The notes under the pieces are model-generated. The model was not told where the DNA came from and did no database searches. It worked only from the letters and a program-made list of their open reading frames with translations. DNA of 64,000 nt from Halostagnicola larsenii XH-48 (GTDB lineage: Archaea; Halobacteriota; Halobacteria; Halobacteriales; Natrialbaceae), in contig NZ_CP007055.1 in NCBI RefSeq assembly GCF_000517625.1, positions 1-64,000 on the forward strand, given 5' to 3'. Each line of letters opens with the position of its first letter. The first letter of the stretch is position 1. Below, piece after piece: positions 25,938-35,060 of the stretch. Made by a program: the position numbers and the translations under genes.

Positions 25938-26786
25938 TTACAGTTCGTCGGCGATAGCCGGCGCGACCGAGACCGAACTCACCGGTCGCTCGACCGTGTC
26001 GGTTCCGTAGATCGCTTCGACGCCCGCACGCGAGAGCTTCGTGTAGGCGTTACGGACCAGCAGCGGGTGAACGCAGGTGATAAAGACGCGGTCGACGCCG
26101 CGCTCGGAGAGGACCGCGACGGCCTCGCTCATCGTCGACCCCGTCGCGATGATATCGTCCGTGACGACGACGTCACGGCCGGCAACGTCGACGTCGCTCG
26201 GCGAAATTTCGACCTCGGTTCCGGATCGGCGCGTTTTCTCGAAGTAGTCTGTTTCCCCTGCTCCGTAGGCGTCTCGAACCGTCTCGGCGAGGTGTGTCGC
26301 CCCGGCGTCCGGTGAGAGGAAGACGGGATCCTCGAGCGCGTCGGGCAACGGTTCCGCGAGGCGTCCGGCGGCGTCGACCGCGGTCGCCGTCGGCTCGAAA
26401 AACTCGCAGACGTCGCGCTCGTGGGGATTGACGGTCAGCACGCGATCCGCCCCCGTCGAGATGGCGCGGGCGACCGCTCGAGCGGAGATCGGATGACCGG
26501 CCTCGAAGGCGTCGTCCTGGCGGCCGTACCCCATGTAGGGAATCACCGTAACGACTTCCTCGGCCCCCGCTTCGCGAACGGCGTCTTGCAGTTGCAGGAG
26601 TTCGATGTGCGCGTCGTTCGAAACGGTCGATGCGACGACGGTCGCCCGCCCGCCCTCGAACTCCGGCACCGCGGCGAGGGTTTCGCCGTCCGGAAACCGA
26701 TCGTAGGTGGGGGTTGTGAGCGGTTCGTCGAGAACGCGGGCGAGCGAGGCGGCGAGCGACTGCGAGGCGGATCCGCTGACGATCAT
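25938..26786 (-). CDS. prs: ribose-phosphate pyrophosphokinase
   Basis: A 282-residue enzyme making PRPP from ribose 5-phosphate and ATP, which feeds purine, pyrimidine, histidine and tryptophan synthesis. Family motifs are DRFPDGE (29-35), the ATP loop PYMGYGRQDDAF (83-94), NPHERDVCEFF (120-130) and the PRPP-binding VVVTDDIIATGST (207-219). It is shorter than bacterial Prs, like other archaeal class III enzymes. It has no operon partner. Confidence 0.95.
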   Translation of the reverse strand: MIVSGSASQSLAASLARVLDEPLTTPTYDRFPDGETLAAVPEFEGGRATVVASTVSNDAHIELLQLQDAVREAGAEEVVTVIPYMGYGRQDDAFEAGHPISARAVARAISTGADRVLTVNPHERDVCEFFEPTATAVDAAGRLAEPLPDALEDPVFLSPDAGATHLAETVRDAYGAGETDYFEKTRRSGTEVEISPSDVDVAGRDVVVTDDIIATGSTMSEAVAVLSERGVDRVFITCVHPLLVRNAYTKLSRAGVEAIYGTDTVERPVSSVSVAPAIADEL

Positions 26787-26918
26787 ACTCGCAGAGTCTG
26801 CCCGCGGGCTAAACCCGTTTTCGTTCTCCGTTCCGAATCACGCAACTCGGACACACTCTGCTCTGGAATACTCCGCTCGAGGACACCCAGTTCTGGAACA
26901 CCCAATCCGGGATCGGGA

Positions 26919-27494
26919 TTAGTCCGCCGCCGTTGTGTCGTCGGCGTCGGCCTCACCGGATCCGCAGGGGCCGCCAGACGTTCCGCTGGCGATCGTCACG
27001 CTGTCGTCGCCTCTGACGCTGATAAAGAGGTTGAAACAGTCCGGATCGTTCCAGTCCGCAGGCGTCGCTTCGCGCAGTTCCTCGCCGTCGACGCGGGCGA
27101 TGACTCTGAACGAACCGGGATCGCTGGGCCAGTTTCGCTCGAGCGTGGTGCTGTCGCCGTTCGTTTCGAGGACCTCGGTGCTCCAGGCCTCGATCTCGCC
27201 GTCGAACTCCACGAGGACATCGATCGTGTGGCTCGCGTCGTCAAGGTTCTCGACGGTGATGTCTCCGAGTACGGTGCCCGTTCGGTCGGCCGATTCGGCG
27301 TCGTCCGCTCCGTCATCGGTTCCGGTACTGTCGCCTCCGTCGCTTTCGCCGTCACCCCCTCCGTCGCTTTCGTTCCCACCGTCTTCCGCGTCTCCGTCGG
27401 GGCCGTCGTCACCCGATCCCATGCACCCGGCGACCGAACCCATCGTCGTTGCACCCGCGACGGCGAGCACGCGCCGTCGTGTTAGTTCTCCCAT
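26919..27494 (-). CDS. Tat-exported lipoprotein, unknown function
   Basis: A 191-residue protein starting MGELTRRRVLAVAGATTMG and ending its signal with the lipobox SVAGC, so it is lipid-anchored outside the cell. An acidic Gly/Asp/Ser linker (about 25-75) leads to a beta-sandwich-like domain with ITVENLDDASHTIDVLVEFDG and a C-terminal SGGPCGSGEA. This architecture is common among haloarchaeal surface lipoproteins. No enzymatic motif is visible. Confidence 0.75.
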   Translation of the reverse strand: MGELTRRRVLAVAGATTMGSVAGCMGSGDDGPDGDAEDGGNESDGGGDGESDGGDSTGTDDGADDAESADRTGTVLGDITVENLDDASHTIDVLVEFDGEIEAWSTEVLETNGDSTTLERNWPSDPGSFRVIARVDGEELREATPADWNDPDCFNLFISVRGDDSVTIASGTSGGPCGSGEADADDTTAAD

Positions 27495-27542
27495 TGCCCG
27501 TCCCTGCGAATTCCGTCACAGTAAGCCTTCGTCAGACGACCG

Positions 27543-28457
27543 TCATGCGCCGTCGGGAGAGCCAGTCGCCGGAACTGCGATCCCCGTCACGCCCGTGACG
27601 CCGAGCACGTGAGGTCGCCAGCCGTCGCCATCGGCCGCGAAAACCGTCCCGTCGCTCGAGACCGCGTAGACGGTTTCGCCGTAACCGAATCCGACGATCG
27701 GATCGCTCGAGGCCGCGGGCCCGCCGCTGTCGTCCGATCCGCCGGCGATCGCCAACTCCTCGTCCCGAACCCATTCTCCCGCTTCGTCCCCGCCGGCCGC
27801 ATACTCGTAGACAGCGCCGCTGGAAACCGCGTGCGCCCGCTCGAGGTGGCCTGGCTCGCTGGCCGGGTCGGTCGCGACGGTTTCTGTGGGATCGGATCGA
27901 ATTTCCATCCAGCCGTTGCCGAGTTTGTACAGCCCCGATTCGGTCGCCGCGAGCGGGACGCCGGCGGCTGACACGTCGTGAACGTCGCTCAGGCCCGCGT
28001 GATCGAGCGCGCCGTCGTGGACGCGGTAGACGCCGCGTTCGGTTCCGAGCAGGTCGCCGTCCATCGCTCGCACGTCGGCCTCGAGGGAGTCGGCGAGCGT
28101 CTCCCAGTCGTCAGCGTCCCGCCCGTCGTCTCCGTCCCGGCGTGCGACGCGGCCGTCGGGGCCCGCGGCGAGGAGCGTTTCTCCGTCGTAGCTCACGGCC
28201 GTCGCGGGGCCGAATTCCGTCTCTGCGAACGAGTCAGGATCGGTCGGATCGGCCACCAGCACGTCCTCGTCGGTCGCGATGGAGATCGAACCCGGTCCGG
28301 CGGCGAGATCCCGCGTCTCACGTCGGTGACAGAGCGAAAACTCGCCGACTGCACTGTCAGAAACTCTCACGTGGACGAGTCCCATCGAACTGCCGACGTA
28401 GGCGTCGAGTGCGCCCCCGCTCTCGCCGTAGACGCGTTTTTCGTCGATCGTGCTCAT
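27543..28457 (-). CDS. beta-propeller-like protein (HVO_0234-type family)
   Basis: A 304-residue protein with repeating short beta-strand units, each ending in phrases such as LVADPTD, LLAAGPDGRVARRDG, GTERGVYRVHDG and ATESGLYKLGNG, as expected for a propeller. There is no signal peptide, so it is cytoplasmic. ATG at 28457 is chosen; 28490 would add 11 residues. It is divergent from the phosphohexomutase gene, 168 bases apart. I recall this family as a haloarchaeal conserved hypothetical; the function is unknown. Confidence 0.7.
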   Translation of the reverse strand: MSTIDEKRVYGESGGALDAYVGSSMGLVHVRVSDSAVGEFSLCHRRETRDLAAGPGSISIATDEDVLVADPTDPDSFAETEFGPATAVSYDGETLLAAGPDGRVARRDGDDGRDADDWETLADSLEADVRAMDGDLLGTERGVYRVHDGALDHAGLSDVHDVSAAGVPLAATESGLYKLGNGWMEIRSDPTETVATDPASEPGHLERAHAVSSGAVYEYAAGGDEAGEWVRDEELAIAGGSDDSGGPAASSDPIVGFGYGETVYAVSSDGTVFAADGDGWRPHVLGVTGVTGIAVPATGSPDGA

Positions 28458-28625
28458 ACTCGTGCTCTCGGACGGGAGCGTCGAAAGCATTCTGCTTGGC
28501 GACGACGCCGTGTGTGCAATCGGTCGTTTCGACGGTCTCAGTGGGGGTGACTGTCCCCCGAAGGAGGCTGTTGTGCGGACGATCGTCCGGAACCCCTTTG
28601 AGGTGTCCGTACAGAGTGTTTGTCG

Positions 28626-29990
28626 ATGAAAGTGTTCGGATCGAGTGGGACTCGGGGCGTCGCCAACGAGGAACTGACGCCGGAGTTCGTCCTGCGCGTG
28701 GCCAAAGCCGCGGGAACAGCCTGGGACGTCGACCGGATCGCGATCGCTCGAGACACGCGCCACACCGGCCGGATGCTCGCCGATGCGGCGGCCAGCGGAA
28801 TCGTTAGCACGGGAACCGACGTCGATCGACTCGGGGTTTTGCCGACGCCGGGCGCGCAGTTTTACGCCGAGCGCGAGGGCGTTCCGACGATCGTCATCAC
28901 GGCTTCGCACAACCCGCCGCAGTACAACGGCGTCAAACTCGTCGGCAGCGACGGCGTCGAACTGGCGATCGACGATCTCGAGCGGATCGAAGAGGCGCTG
29001 CTCGCCGAGTCGTTCGAGGTCGCTCCGTGGGACGAAACCGGAAGAAACCGCGACGTCGACGGCGTGCGACGGGACTACATCGATGAACTGTGCTCGGCCG
29101 TCGACCGCGAGCGAATCGCCGAGGGCGACCTGACCGTCGCCCTCGATCCGGGCCACGGCGCAGGCTCGCTCGTCAGCCCCGAATTCTTCCGCGAACTCGG
29201 CTGTCGCGTCATCACCGTCAACGGGCAGGCCGACGGCCACTTTCCCGGCCGAGACCCCGAACCCGTCCCCGACAACCTCGAGGACCTCGGTCGACTCGTC
29301 CGCGCGACCGACGCCGACGTCGGAATCGCTCACGACGGCGACGCCGACCGGGCCATCTTCTTCGACGAAACCGGCGAGTACGTCGAGGGCGACGCGACGC
29401 TCGCGGCGCTCGCCGCGGCCGAACTCGAGCCCGGCGATACGACCGTCTCCGCGGTCAACGTCTCCCAGCGGTTAGTCGACGTGGTCAACGATATCGGCGC
29501 GTCCATCGAACTCACGCCGATCGGCTCGACGAACATCATCACGCGAATCGAGGAACTCGAAGTCAACGGCCGACGCGTTCCGGTCGCCGGCGAAGGGAAC
29601 GGCGGCATCTTCTTCCCCGGATTCCGCCTCTCGCGGGACGGGGCCTTTACCGCCGCTCGGTTCCTCGAACTCGTCGCCGATCAGTCGGTGAGCAACCTCG
29701 TCGAACCCTACGGCGGCTACGCCAACGTTCGGCGCAATATCGAGTACGACTCGACGGCCGAACGCGACGCGATGATCGACGCCGCAGCGAACCAGGCAAA
29801 AACCTCCGACGCAGAACTCAACACGCGCGACGGCTACAGACTCGATCACGGCGACGCCTGGGTGCTCGCCCGGCCCTCGGGCACCGAGCCGCTCGTCCGG
29901 ATCTACGCGGAGGCGCGCGACTCGAGTCGCGCCGAGGAACTCGCAGGCGATATGTACCGGGCGCTGGCCGAGGCGAAAAACGACGCCTGA
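28626..29990 (+). CDS. glmM: phosphoglucosamine/phosphohexomutase
   Basis: A 454-residue alpha-D-phosphohexomutase that moves phosphate between carbons 1 and 6 of glucosamine or a related hexose, feeding UDP-sugar and surface glycan synthesis. The phosphoserine is S94 in TASHNPPQY, the metal loop DGDADRA lies near 238-244, the sugar-binding GEGNGG near 320, and the phosphate-binding RPSGTEPLVRIYAE near the C-terminus. The ATG at 28626 begins MKVFGSSGTRG, the expected N-terminus; a TTG two codons earlier is unlikely. Specificity for glucosamine over mannose or glucose is inferred. Confidence 0.9.
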   Translation: MKVFGSSGTRGVANEELTPEFVLRVAKAAGTAWDVDRIAIARDTRHTGRMLADAAASGIVSTGTDVDRLGVLPTPGAQFYAEREGVPTIVITASHNPPQYNGVKLVGSDGVELAIDDLERIEEALLAESFEVAPWDETGRNRDVDGVRRDYIDELCSAVDRERIAEGDLTVALDPGHGAGSLVSPEFFRELGCRVITVNGQADGHFPGRDPEPVPDNLEDLGRLVRATDADVGIAHDGDADRAIFFDETGEYVEGDATLAALAAAELEPGDTTVSAVNVSQRLVDVVNDIGASIELTPIGSTNIITRIEELEVNGRRVPVAGEGNGGIFFPGFRLSRDGAFTAARFLELVADQSVSNLVEPYGGYANVRRNIEYDSTAERDAMIDAAANQAKTSDAELNTRDGYRLDHGDAWVLARPSGTEPLVRIYAEARDSSRAEELAGDMYRALAEAKNDA

Positions 29991-30016
29991 ACCGCCCCTA
30001 CCCCTTTTTGCATCGT

Positions 30017-30511
30017 TCACACGCGTCGCGCTCCCCACCGTTCCGTCGCGAGCAACAGCCGATGGGAACCGACGAGGATGATTACGGCGAGCACGATCAA
30101 CGCTCCCTCGAGCACCGTCGTCAACAACCCGAGCGAGACGATTAGCGTGGTCGCACAGGCCGGCGGATGGCGGGTGTCAGTCGCCAGCATTCCGCCCGCG
30201 GTGAGCGTCGTCGCCAGCACGCCGCTTGCCGCGAGCCGAAGGCCCTCGACCGATCCTGCCTCCATCGCGGCAGTCATCGCGATCCCGCTCGCGAGCAGGT
30301 GATAGGCCACCAGTCCGGCCAGAACGCCGATAATATGTCCGCCGACCACCCGCCGGGGCGAGGTCGCGTCGCCCCGTTCGAAAAGCGCCAGCACGAACGC
30401 CGTGGGGCCGAGACTCGGGAACAGCATCGAGAGCCCCGAGAGCCACGCCAACACGGCTGTCGTCGTGATCAAGAGCCCCGTGTGGAGCGCGCTGCCGACC
30501 TTGTCGTCCAT
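30017..30511 (-). CDS. HPP family membrane protein
   Basis: A 164-residue integral membrane protein with about four to five helices. Family features are LSMLFPSLGPTAFVLALFE near the N-terminus and the HPP motif itself in DTRHPPACATTLI. HPP proteins have been linked to nitrite transport in plant and cyanobacterial members, but most are unassigned. ATG at 30511 (MDDKVG) is chosen, since upstream codons add a basic stretch. Confidence 0.85.
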   Translation of the reverse strand: MDDKVGSALHTGLLITTTAVLAWLSGLSMLFPSLGPTAFVLALFERGDATSPRRVVGGHIIGVLAGLVAYHLLASGIAMTAAMEAGSVEGLRLAASGVLATTLTAGGMLATDTRHPPACATTLIVSLGLLTTVLEGALIVLAVIILVGSHRLLLATERWGARRV

Positions 30512-30628
30512 CCTACTCGCGCGTTCGAACTCGAGATACAAACGTCGAAGGGTTTGGATCGCTCGAGCGTCCGATTCCAGGTCATACTCGTGAACTGACG
30601 ACCACCGATCGTGGTATCGGATGACCGC

Positions 30629-31030
30629 TCAGGGGACGACCGTCACCGGCACGTCCGCCTGCCGGGTTACCTGCTCGGCGATGCTCCCAAGTAACACCCT
30701 CGAGACGCCCGAGCGTCCCTTGCTCCCCATGACGATGCCGTCGATCCCGTTCTCCTGTGCGTACTCGAGGATGGCCTCGGCGGCCGTCCCGTCGACGACT
30801 TGGGCCTCGATCGTGGTGTCGTGCTCTCCGGCGAGTCGCTTGGCGTCCGCGAAAACGTCCGGTTCCGCGTCGGTCTGCGCTGCGGACGGCTGGTCGGCGT
30901 ACCCCGCCTCGAGGTCGTCGATTGCGTGGAGAACCGTAATCTCGGCGTCCGGAAAGTGCTCGAGCGCGTACTCGAGAGCCGCCCGTGCGGGGTCGGAGTC
31001 GTCCATCGGAACGAGGAGGTTGTGGCTCAT
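30629..31030 (-). CDS. universal stress protein (UspA family)
   Basis: A 133-residue cytoplasmic nucleotide-binding protein starting MSHNLLVPMDDSDPA. The ATP-binding motif G-x2-G-x9-G-S reads GSKGRSGVSRVLLGSIAEQV near the C-terminus, so it is an ATP-binding type. ATG at 31030 is preferred over 31111 because it begins at the first beta-strand. It is divergent from a small glycine-rich membrane protein gene. Confidence 0.92.
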   Translation of the reverse strand: MSHNLLVPMDDSDPARAALEYALEHFPDAEITVLHAIDDLEAGYADQPSAAQTDAEPDVFADAKRLAGEHDTTIEAQVVDGTAAEAILEYAQENGIDGIVMGSKGRSGVSRVLLGSIAEQVTRQADVPVTVVP

Positions 31031-31109
31031 GGGCGGTTGTTCGTCCGCATCCGTGGAAAGTACTCTGCCGTATGTTGGTTCGTATCGCTCAACTGATTTT
31101 ATTCGTTCC

Positions 31110-31316
31110 ATGGGCTTATCTCACCGGAAGTCGAAGGAGAGCACCGTGTCTACCGAAGGAAACGACCAGATAGATTCGACCAAGATGACCATGGGGATTG
31201 CGATCGGACCGCCAATAGGATTTGTTCTTGGGGTCGCAATGGACAATATCGGGATGGGTCTTACGATCGGTATGGTTCTCGGTCTGGCTCTCGGTATAGC
31301 TTGGAGCCAAACGTAG
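31110..31316 (+). CDS. 68-residue glycine-rich membrane protein
   Basis: It starts MGLSHRKSKESTVSTEGND, with a hydrophilic N-terminus and two short hydrophobic segments (MTMGIAIGPPIGFVLGVAM and IGMGLTIGMVLGLALGIAW) rich in Gly-x3-Gly spacing, like a glycine-zipper hairpin. The start could be a GTG twelve codons later. Codons are somewhat AT-richer than the neighbours. It is divergent from the universal stress protein; no function is known. Confidence 0.6.
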   Translation: MGLSHRKSKESTVSTEGNDQIDSTKMTMGIAIGPPIGFVLGVAMDNIGMGLTIGMVLGLALGIAWSQT

Positions 31317-31373
31317 TGAGCCACCACGCGCGAACTTGGACATTGCTCGGCAGTTGGCCGAAGAGGAGAGTCA

Positions 31374-32525
31374 CTAGACCGGATCGTCGACCTCGAGCGC
31401 CGCCGCTAACTGTTCTCGTTCGTTTCGAAGCGCCTCGAGTTCGTCGGCCACCCGCCCGTCGGCTAGCCGTTTGCGTTCCTCGGATGTGAGCTGATCGGCC
31501 GCCTGGGCCGCCGTCTGTAGCCGGTCGTAGTCCGGATCGCGGGCGAACAGCCGAACCTCCCGCAGCAGGGCCACCGTCTCGTCGTCGGCGATCCGATCGA
31601 CGAACGGCCGATACTCTCGCGTTCGCCGCCGAAGGACGCCCGCGGGTTCGGGCGGCCAGCCGACGGTCAACGGCTCGGCGTCGATTCCGTCGAGGTAGGT
31701 CTGCTGGGTGGCCACCTGGCGCTTGAGTTCGTCCGCGTCGTCGACGTAGTGTGAGAGCTTCGAGCGGGAGTACTCGGCGTACTCGAGCAGTTCGTCGATC
31801 GTGTACTCGCCGGCGGGATTCGTCTCGACGTATGACTCGAGGTCGGCGGGCGGCAGTTCGTAGTCGACGAACGGATACCAGCGCGTCCGATCGAGGAACG
31901 CGAACACCTCCCGCGCCGAGGCGTTGCTACGATATTCCTCGAACGCCTCGCGAACCCCCTCGTCGTAGGCTTCGATCGGTTCTCGAAGCCTCTCGACCGG
32001 TGCGTCGAAATCGGCGTGGGAGAGCTCGAGCAATCGTTCTGCCTCCGCGAGTTCGTCGTCGATCTCCCCGAGGCGCTGGCCGGCGTTCGTCCGGGCCGCC
32101 CCCAGCGCCTCCCGCGCGGCTTCGCGTTCGTCGAGTAAGTCCGCGTACTGCTTTGCCGGCTCGAGTTCGGCTTCCGCGCGCTCGAAATCGGACTCGCTGA
32201 GCCGACGCTTGTCGATCGCGTCCAGCGCCGCCTCGAAGGCCTCTCGCCCCTGCAGGTCGTCGTTGAGGCCCTCCACGAGCGCGTCGAACTTCCCCTCGAG
32301 TTCGATGTAGGCCTGGAAGTTCTCCCGACCCGTGCCGGTCGCCCGATCGACGTACGATTCGAGGAGTTCGGTCGCGTTCCGGTAGGCCGTCGCGGCTTCT
32401 TCGACCGCCGCCTCGTCGCCACCGCCCTGCCGTTCGATTCGTTGCTGTGCCGTCTCGAGTCGCTCACGGGCGTCTCGGAGCTCTGCGAGCGCCTCGGAGT
32501 CCGCGCGATGAACGGATTCGCTCAT
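31374..32525 (-). CDS. coiled-coil protein of unknown function (DUF7118-like)
   Basis: A 383-residue, very acidic and helical protein. Most of residues 1-230 are heptad-like (ELRDARERLETAQQRIERQ, EAERLLELSHADFDAPVERL), followed by a more compact part with FLDRTRWYPFVDYELPP and YTIDELLEYAEYSRSKLSHY. There is no signal or membrane segment. ATG at 32525 is chosen; the frame extending to 32816 is a shadow of hisI. I recall it as a haloarchaeal conserved hypothetical; it may be a scaffold. Confidence 0.75.
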   Translation of the reverse strand: MSESVHRADSEALAELRDARERLETAQQRIERQGGGDEAAVEEAATAYRNATELLESYVDRATGTGRENFQAYIELEGKFDALVEGLNDDLQGREAFEAALDAIDKRRLSESDFERAEAELEPAKQYADLLDEREAAREALGAARTNAGQRLGEIDDELAEAERLLELSHADFDAPVERLREPIEAYDEGVREAFEEYRSNASAREVFAFLDRTRWYPFVDYELPPADLESYVETNPAGEYTIDELLEYAEYSRSKLSHYVDDADELKRQVATQQTYLDGIDAEPLTVGWPPEPAGVLRRRTREYRPFVDRIADDETVALLREVRLFARDPDYDRLQTAAQAADQLTSEERKRLADGRVADELEALRNEREQLAAALEVDDPV

Positions 32526-32610
32526 TGTGTTTGGAGTGTCGGTGTGGGGTTTTGCTGTCTCGAGTGTCGATGTGGGAGTTCCCCGTTGGGCGGTTCGATG
32601 TAATTCGCTA

Positions 32611-32979
32611 TTACTCGTAGACGGCGTCGGGGTCGAACACCTTCTCGCCGACGTTCTCGCCGTCGATAGTTCGGTAGAAACACGACCGGCGGCCCGTGTG
32701 GCAGGCACCGCCTTCCTGCTCGACGAGATAGAGCAGCGTGTCGGCGTCGCAGTCGACCCGAACCTCCGCCACCTGCTGGGTGTGGCCGCTGGTCTTTCCT
32801 TTCTCCCACAACTCATCGCGACTCCGCGAGTAGTAGTGGGCTCTGCCGGTCTCTCGGGTCCGCTCGAGCGCTTCCGGAGAGACGTACGCGAGCATCAACA
32901 CGTCGCCCGATTCGGCGTCCTGTGCCACGGCGGGAACCAGCCCGTCGTCGCCGAAATCGACTTCGATACCGTCGTCCAT
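32611..32979 (-). CDS. hisI: phosphoribosyl-AMP cyclohydrolase
   Basis: A 122-residue enzyme for the third step of histidine synthesis, opening the adenine ring of phosphoribosyl-AMP. The metal-binding motifs [13 protein letters not shown] and [14 protein letters not shown] carry the conserved aspartates, cysteines and histidine, and TSGHTQQV and [11 protein letters not shown] are family signatures. The protein is single-domain (no HisE fusion), as in other archaea. It stands apart from other his genes in this window. Confidence 0.95.
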   Translation of the reverse strand: MDDGIEVDFGDDGLVPAVAQDAESGDVLMLAYVSPEALERTRETGRAHYYSRSRDELWEKGKTSGHTQQVAEVRVDCDADTLLYLVEQEGGACHTGRRSCFYRTIDGENVGEKVFDPDAVYE

Positions 32980-33194
32980 ACTCGGAGGAAAGTCCGTCGG
33001 GGGCGATAGGTCTTTTGCTGCACTCGAGATTCTGGGAACGGTGGGACTCGTCTCGAGGCGACATCCGCGTATTTCAGCCGATTTGCCGGATGAGACGTAG
33101 TATCTAACTTTCCCTATTGCCCGCCCCTGCTCTAGAACCCGCTCGTCGCTGTCCGTGCGAGCAGGCTGCTTGAGCGTTTCGGGGTTCGTGCGTT

Positions 33195-33575
33195 TCAGTA
33201 TGAGACCGTTTCGAGTCCGTCGATCGCTTCGAAATGCTCGTCTCGAGTCACGAGCGCTGCGCCGTGATGGCGACAGGTGCCGGCTATCAGCACATCCCCG
33301 TGGTTGATCGGCTGACCAGCCTCGAGCAATTCGGCGTTGATCTGGGCTGCTTCCCGACTGACGCCGTGATCGAACTCGAGCGGCTCGATCCAGTCCAGAC
33401 TCGTCTGCGCTTTTTCGATCGAATCACCGTCGTACAGCGCTGCACCTTCGTACACCTCGTAGAGGACGAGTGCGGGCGCGTAATAGATCGGTGCGCTCTG
33501 TCGCTCGAGAAATTTCGCGGTCGCAGTAACGCCATCGAGGTAGTCGATGAGAAAGGTCGTATCCAGTGCGATCAT
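33195..33575 (-). CDS. vapC: PIN-domain toxin VapC
   Basis: A 126-residue ribonuclease toxin of a type II toxin-antitoxin pair. PIN acidic residues are visible in [15 protein letters not shown] (first Asp), VLYEVYEGA (Glu) and [24 protein letters not shown] (two Asp). It overlaps the antitoxin gene by four bases, the usual coupled order with the antitoxin first. It likely cleaves tRNA or rRNA when free of antitoxin; the target is unknown. Confidence 0.88.
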   Translation of the reverse strand: MIALDTTFLIDYLDGVTATAKFLERQSAPIYYAPALVLYEVYEGAALYDGDSIEKAQTSLDWIEPLEFDHGVSREAAQINAELLEAGQPINHGDVLIAGTCRHHGAALVTRDEHFEAIDGLETVSY

Positions 33576-33829
33576 CGTTCACTGTCCCGGTCTCGACGGT
33601 CGCGGTGTCGTTCCCGTCGCTCCGCTATGTCTTCGTTTAGGCCCGCTCGAGCCGTTTCGGCCGCGTTGCGGAACCCTTCGTCGTTTTCGAATGCGCCGAA
33701 TCCTTTCATGACATCGCGGTCCGCATCAGTAAGTCGGAGAATCGTGTCGGTGAAGCTCTCGTCCTCTCGTTTGTAGGCTTTCAGATGTTCGTACGCTTCT
33801 TCAGTAACGGTCAAACTCTTCGTGGCCAT
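33572..33829 (-). CDS. vapB: VapB-type antitoxin (UPF0330/DUF217-like)
   Basis: An 85-residue protein starting MATKSLTVTEEAYEHLKAYKREDESFTDTI... in the ribbon-helix-helix style of archaeal VapB antitoxins. The C-terminal part is highly charged (ERRERHRDRRDRD) and probably wraps the toxin. ATG at 33829 is chosen over 33883, since the extra 18 residues lack halophilic bias. It is expected to repress its own operon. Confidence 0.85.
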   Translation of the reverse strand: MATKSLTVTEEAYEHLKAYKREDESFTDTILRLTDADRDVMKGFGAFENDEGFRNAAETARAGLNEDIAERRERHRDRRDRDSER

Positions 33830-34173
33830 CGGTCTATGTGTACGTTTAGACGTACATACGCATAACGCTATTCCTGCTCTCATTCGCTCACCCTAATTCA
33901 ATGGGGATCGGTTCAACGTCTCTCTCGGACGACTCGAGCGGCTCTCCCCTGAAATCGAAGCCAAATTCGTTTATCGGAACCTGAACCTCGAGCCCAGTTC
34001 ACGGACCGAAATCTCGACTCGAGCAAACGTTCACTCACCGTTGGGATAGGACGGTTCACACTCTATCGTCTCAAAAACTAGGGAGACGTATGAGTGCCTT
34101 CGGCGTGGTCTTTCTCGAGAACGCAGCCAACTCGGCGGTCTCGAAACCATCCACAAACTCCGTTCTAAACCGA
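33830..34173. other. intergenic stretch, no clear gene
   Basis: This holds the upstream region of vapBC and the downstream region of the CPBP protease gene. On the minus strand about 30 codons ending at a TGA (34071-34073) read FVDGFETAELAAFSRK and look protein-like, but lack a start and any known domain. They may be a decayed gene fragment. No RNA or repeat is seen. Confidence 0.4.
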
Positions 34174-34980
34174 TTAAAGAGTCGCTTGTAGCAAGAACAG
34201 CGTCGCGTTGTAGCCGCCGTGGATCCACATCACCAGATAGAGGTTGTTGTACCGCTCGTAGAGCCAGCCGAAGGCCACCGAGAGGACGAAAATGACGCCG
34301 AGCGAGACGATGGCGGCCGAAAGCGTCGTCGTGAAGTACGCTGGGAGGTGGATGCTCGAGAACAGGATCGAGGTTCCGACGATCGCCCCGGTGGAGCCGA
34401 ACGCCGGGCGCATGTAGTTCTGGATCAGGCCCCGGAACAGCAACTCCTCGGCGGGGCCGATCACGAGAATCGAGATCACGGCGAGTGCGACGTAGTAGTA
34501 CGGCGAGACGTCGCCGCCGATCAGCGAGTGCTCCGAGGCGGGGATCCCGAGCGCGGAACTGGCCAGCGAGAGCGCGGCCTGAAGCACGACGAGTCCGACG
34601 ATGGCGAGGAGGCTCACGCCGATCTGGCGACGCGTCGGCCTTGAGAGCCCGAACTCGGCTTTCGGAATCCAGCCGCGGACGACCGACAGCGCGGCGAGTC
34701 CGAGCGCGCCGAGTCCCAGTAGCCCTGACTCCATCCCGGCGAGGAGTACAAAGCCCTCGCCCTCGATGAACGCGTCGAACTGCTCGATGTCGCCGGTGGT
34801 CACAGCGAGGTAGATCATGGCCCCGAGCATCAGAACGAAGAAGACGGCGAACGTAAAGATGAACGCGCCGAGAATGTACCCGATCGAACCCAAAATCGCG
34901 ATCAGGGCCGACCGCGACGGGGGATCGGTTGGAGGGGACTGCTCGGAAGCGCTCGGCGGAGCCGATTGTGGGTCGTCCAT
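34174..34980 (-). CDS. CPBP family intramembrane metalloprotease
   Basis: A 268-residue membrane protein with about eight hydrophobic segments. The CPBP (Abi/CAAX protease) motifs are present: AEELLFRGL (EExxxR type) and FSSIHLPAY (FxxxH type), with a C-terminal WIHGGYNAT motif. The first 25 residues are a Pro/Ser-rich cytoplasmic tail. In other organisms such proteins process prenylated proteins or give bacteriocin immunity; the role here is unknown. Confidence 0.9.
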   Translation of the reverse strand: MDDPQSAPPSASEQSPPTDPPSRSALIAILGSIGYILGAFIFTFAVFFVLMLGAMIYLAVTTGDIEQFDAFIEGEGFVLLAGMESGLLGLGALGLAALSVVRGWIPKAEFGLSRPTRRQIGVSLLAIVGLVVLQAALSLASSALGIPASEHSLIGGDVSPYYYVALAVISILVIGPAEELLFRGLIQNYMRPAFGSTGAIVGTSILFSSIHLPAYFTTTLSAAIVSLGVIFVLSVAFGWLYERYNNLYLVMWIHGGYNATLFLLQATL

Positions 34981-35060
34981 ACTGACTATCGGGGGATCAG
35001 AACGAAGAACGTGTCGATGGCGGAACTCTCTCGACTAACGCCCTCGAGCGAGCGGCCCGC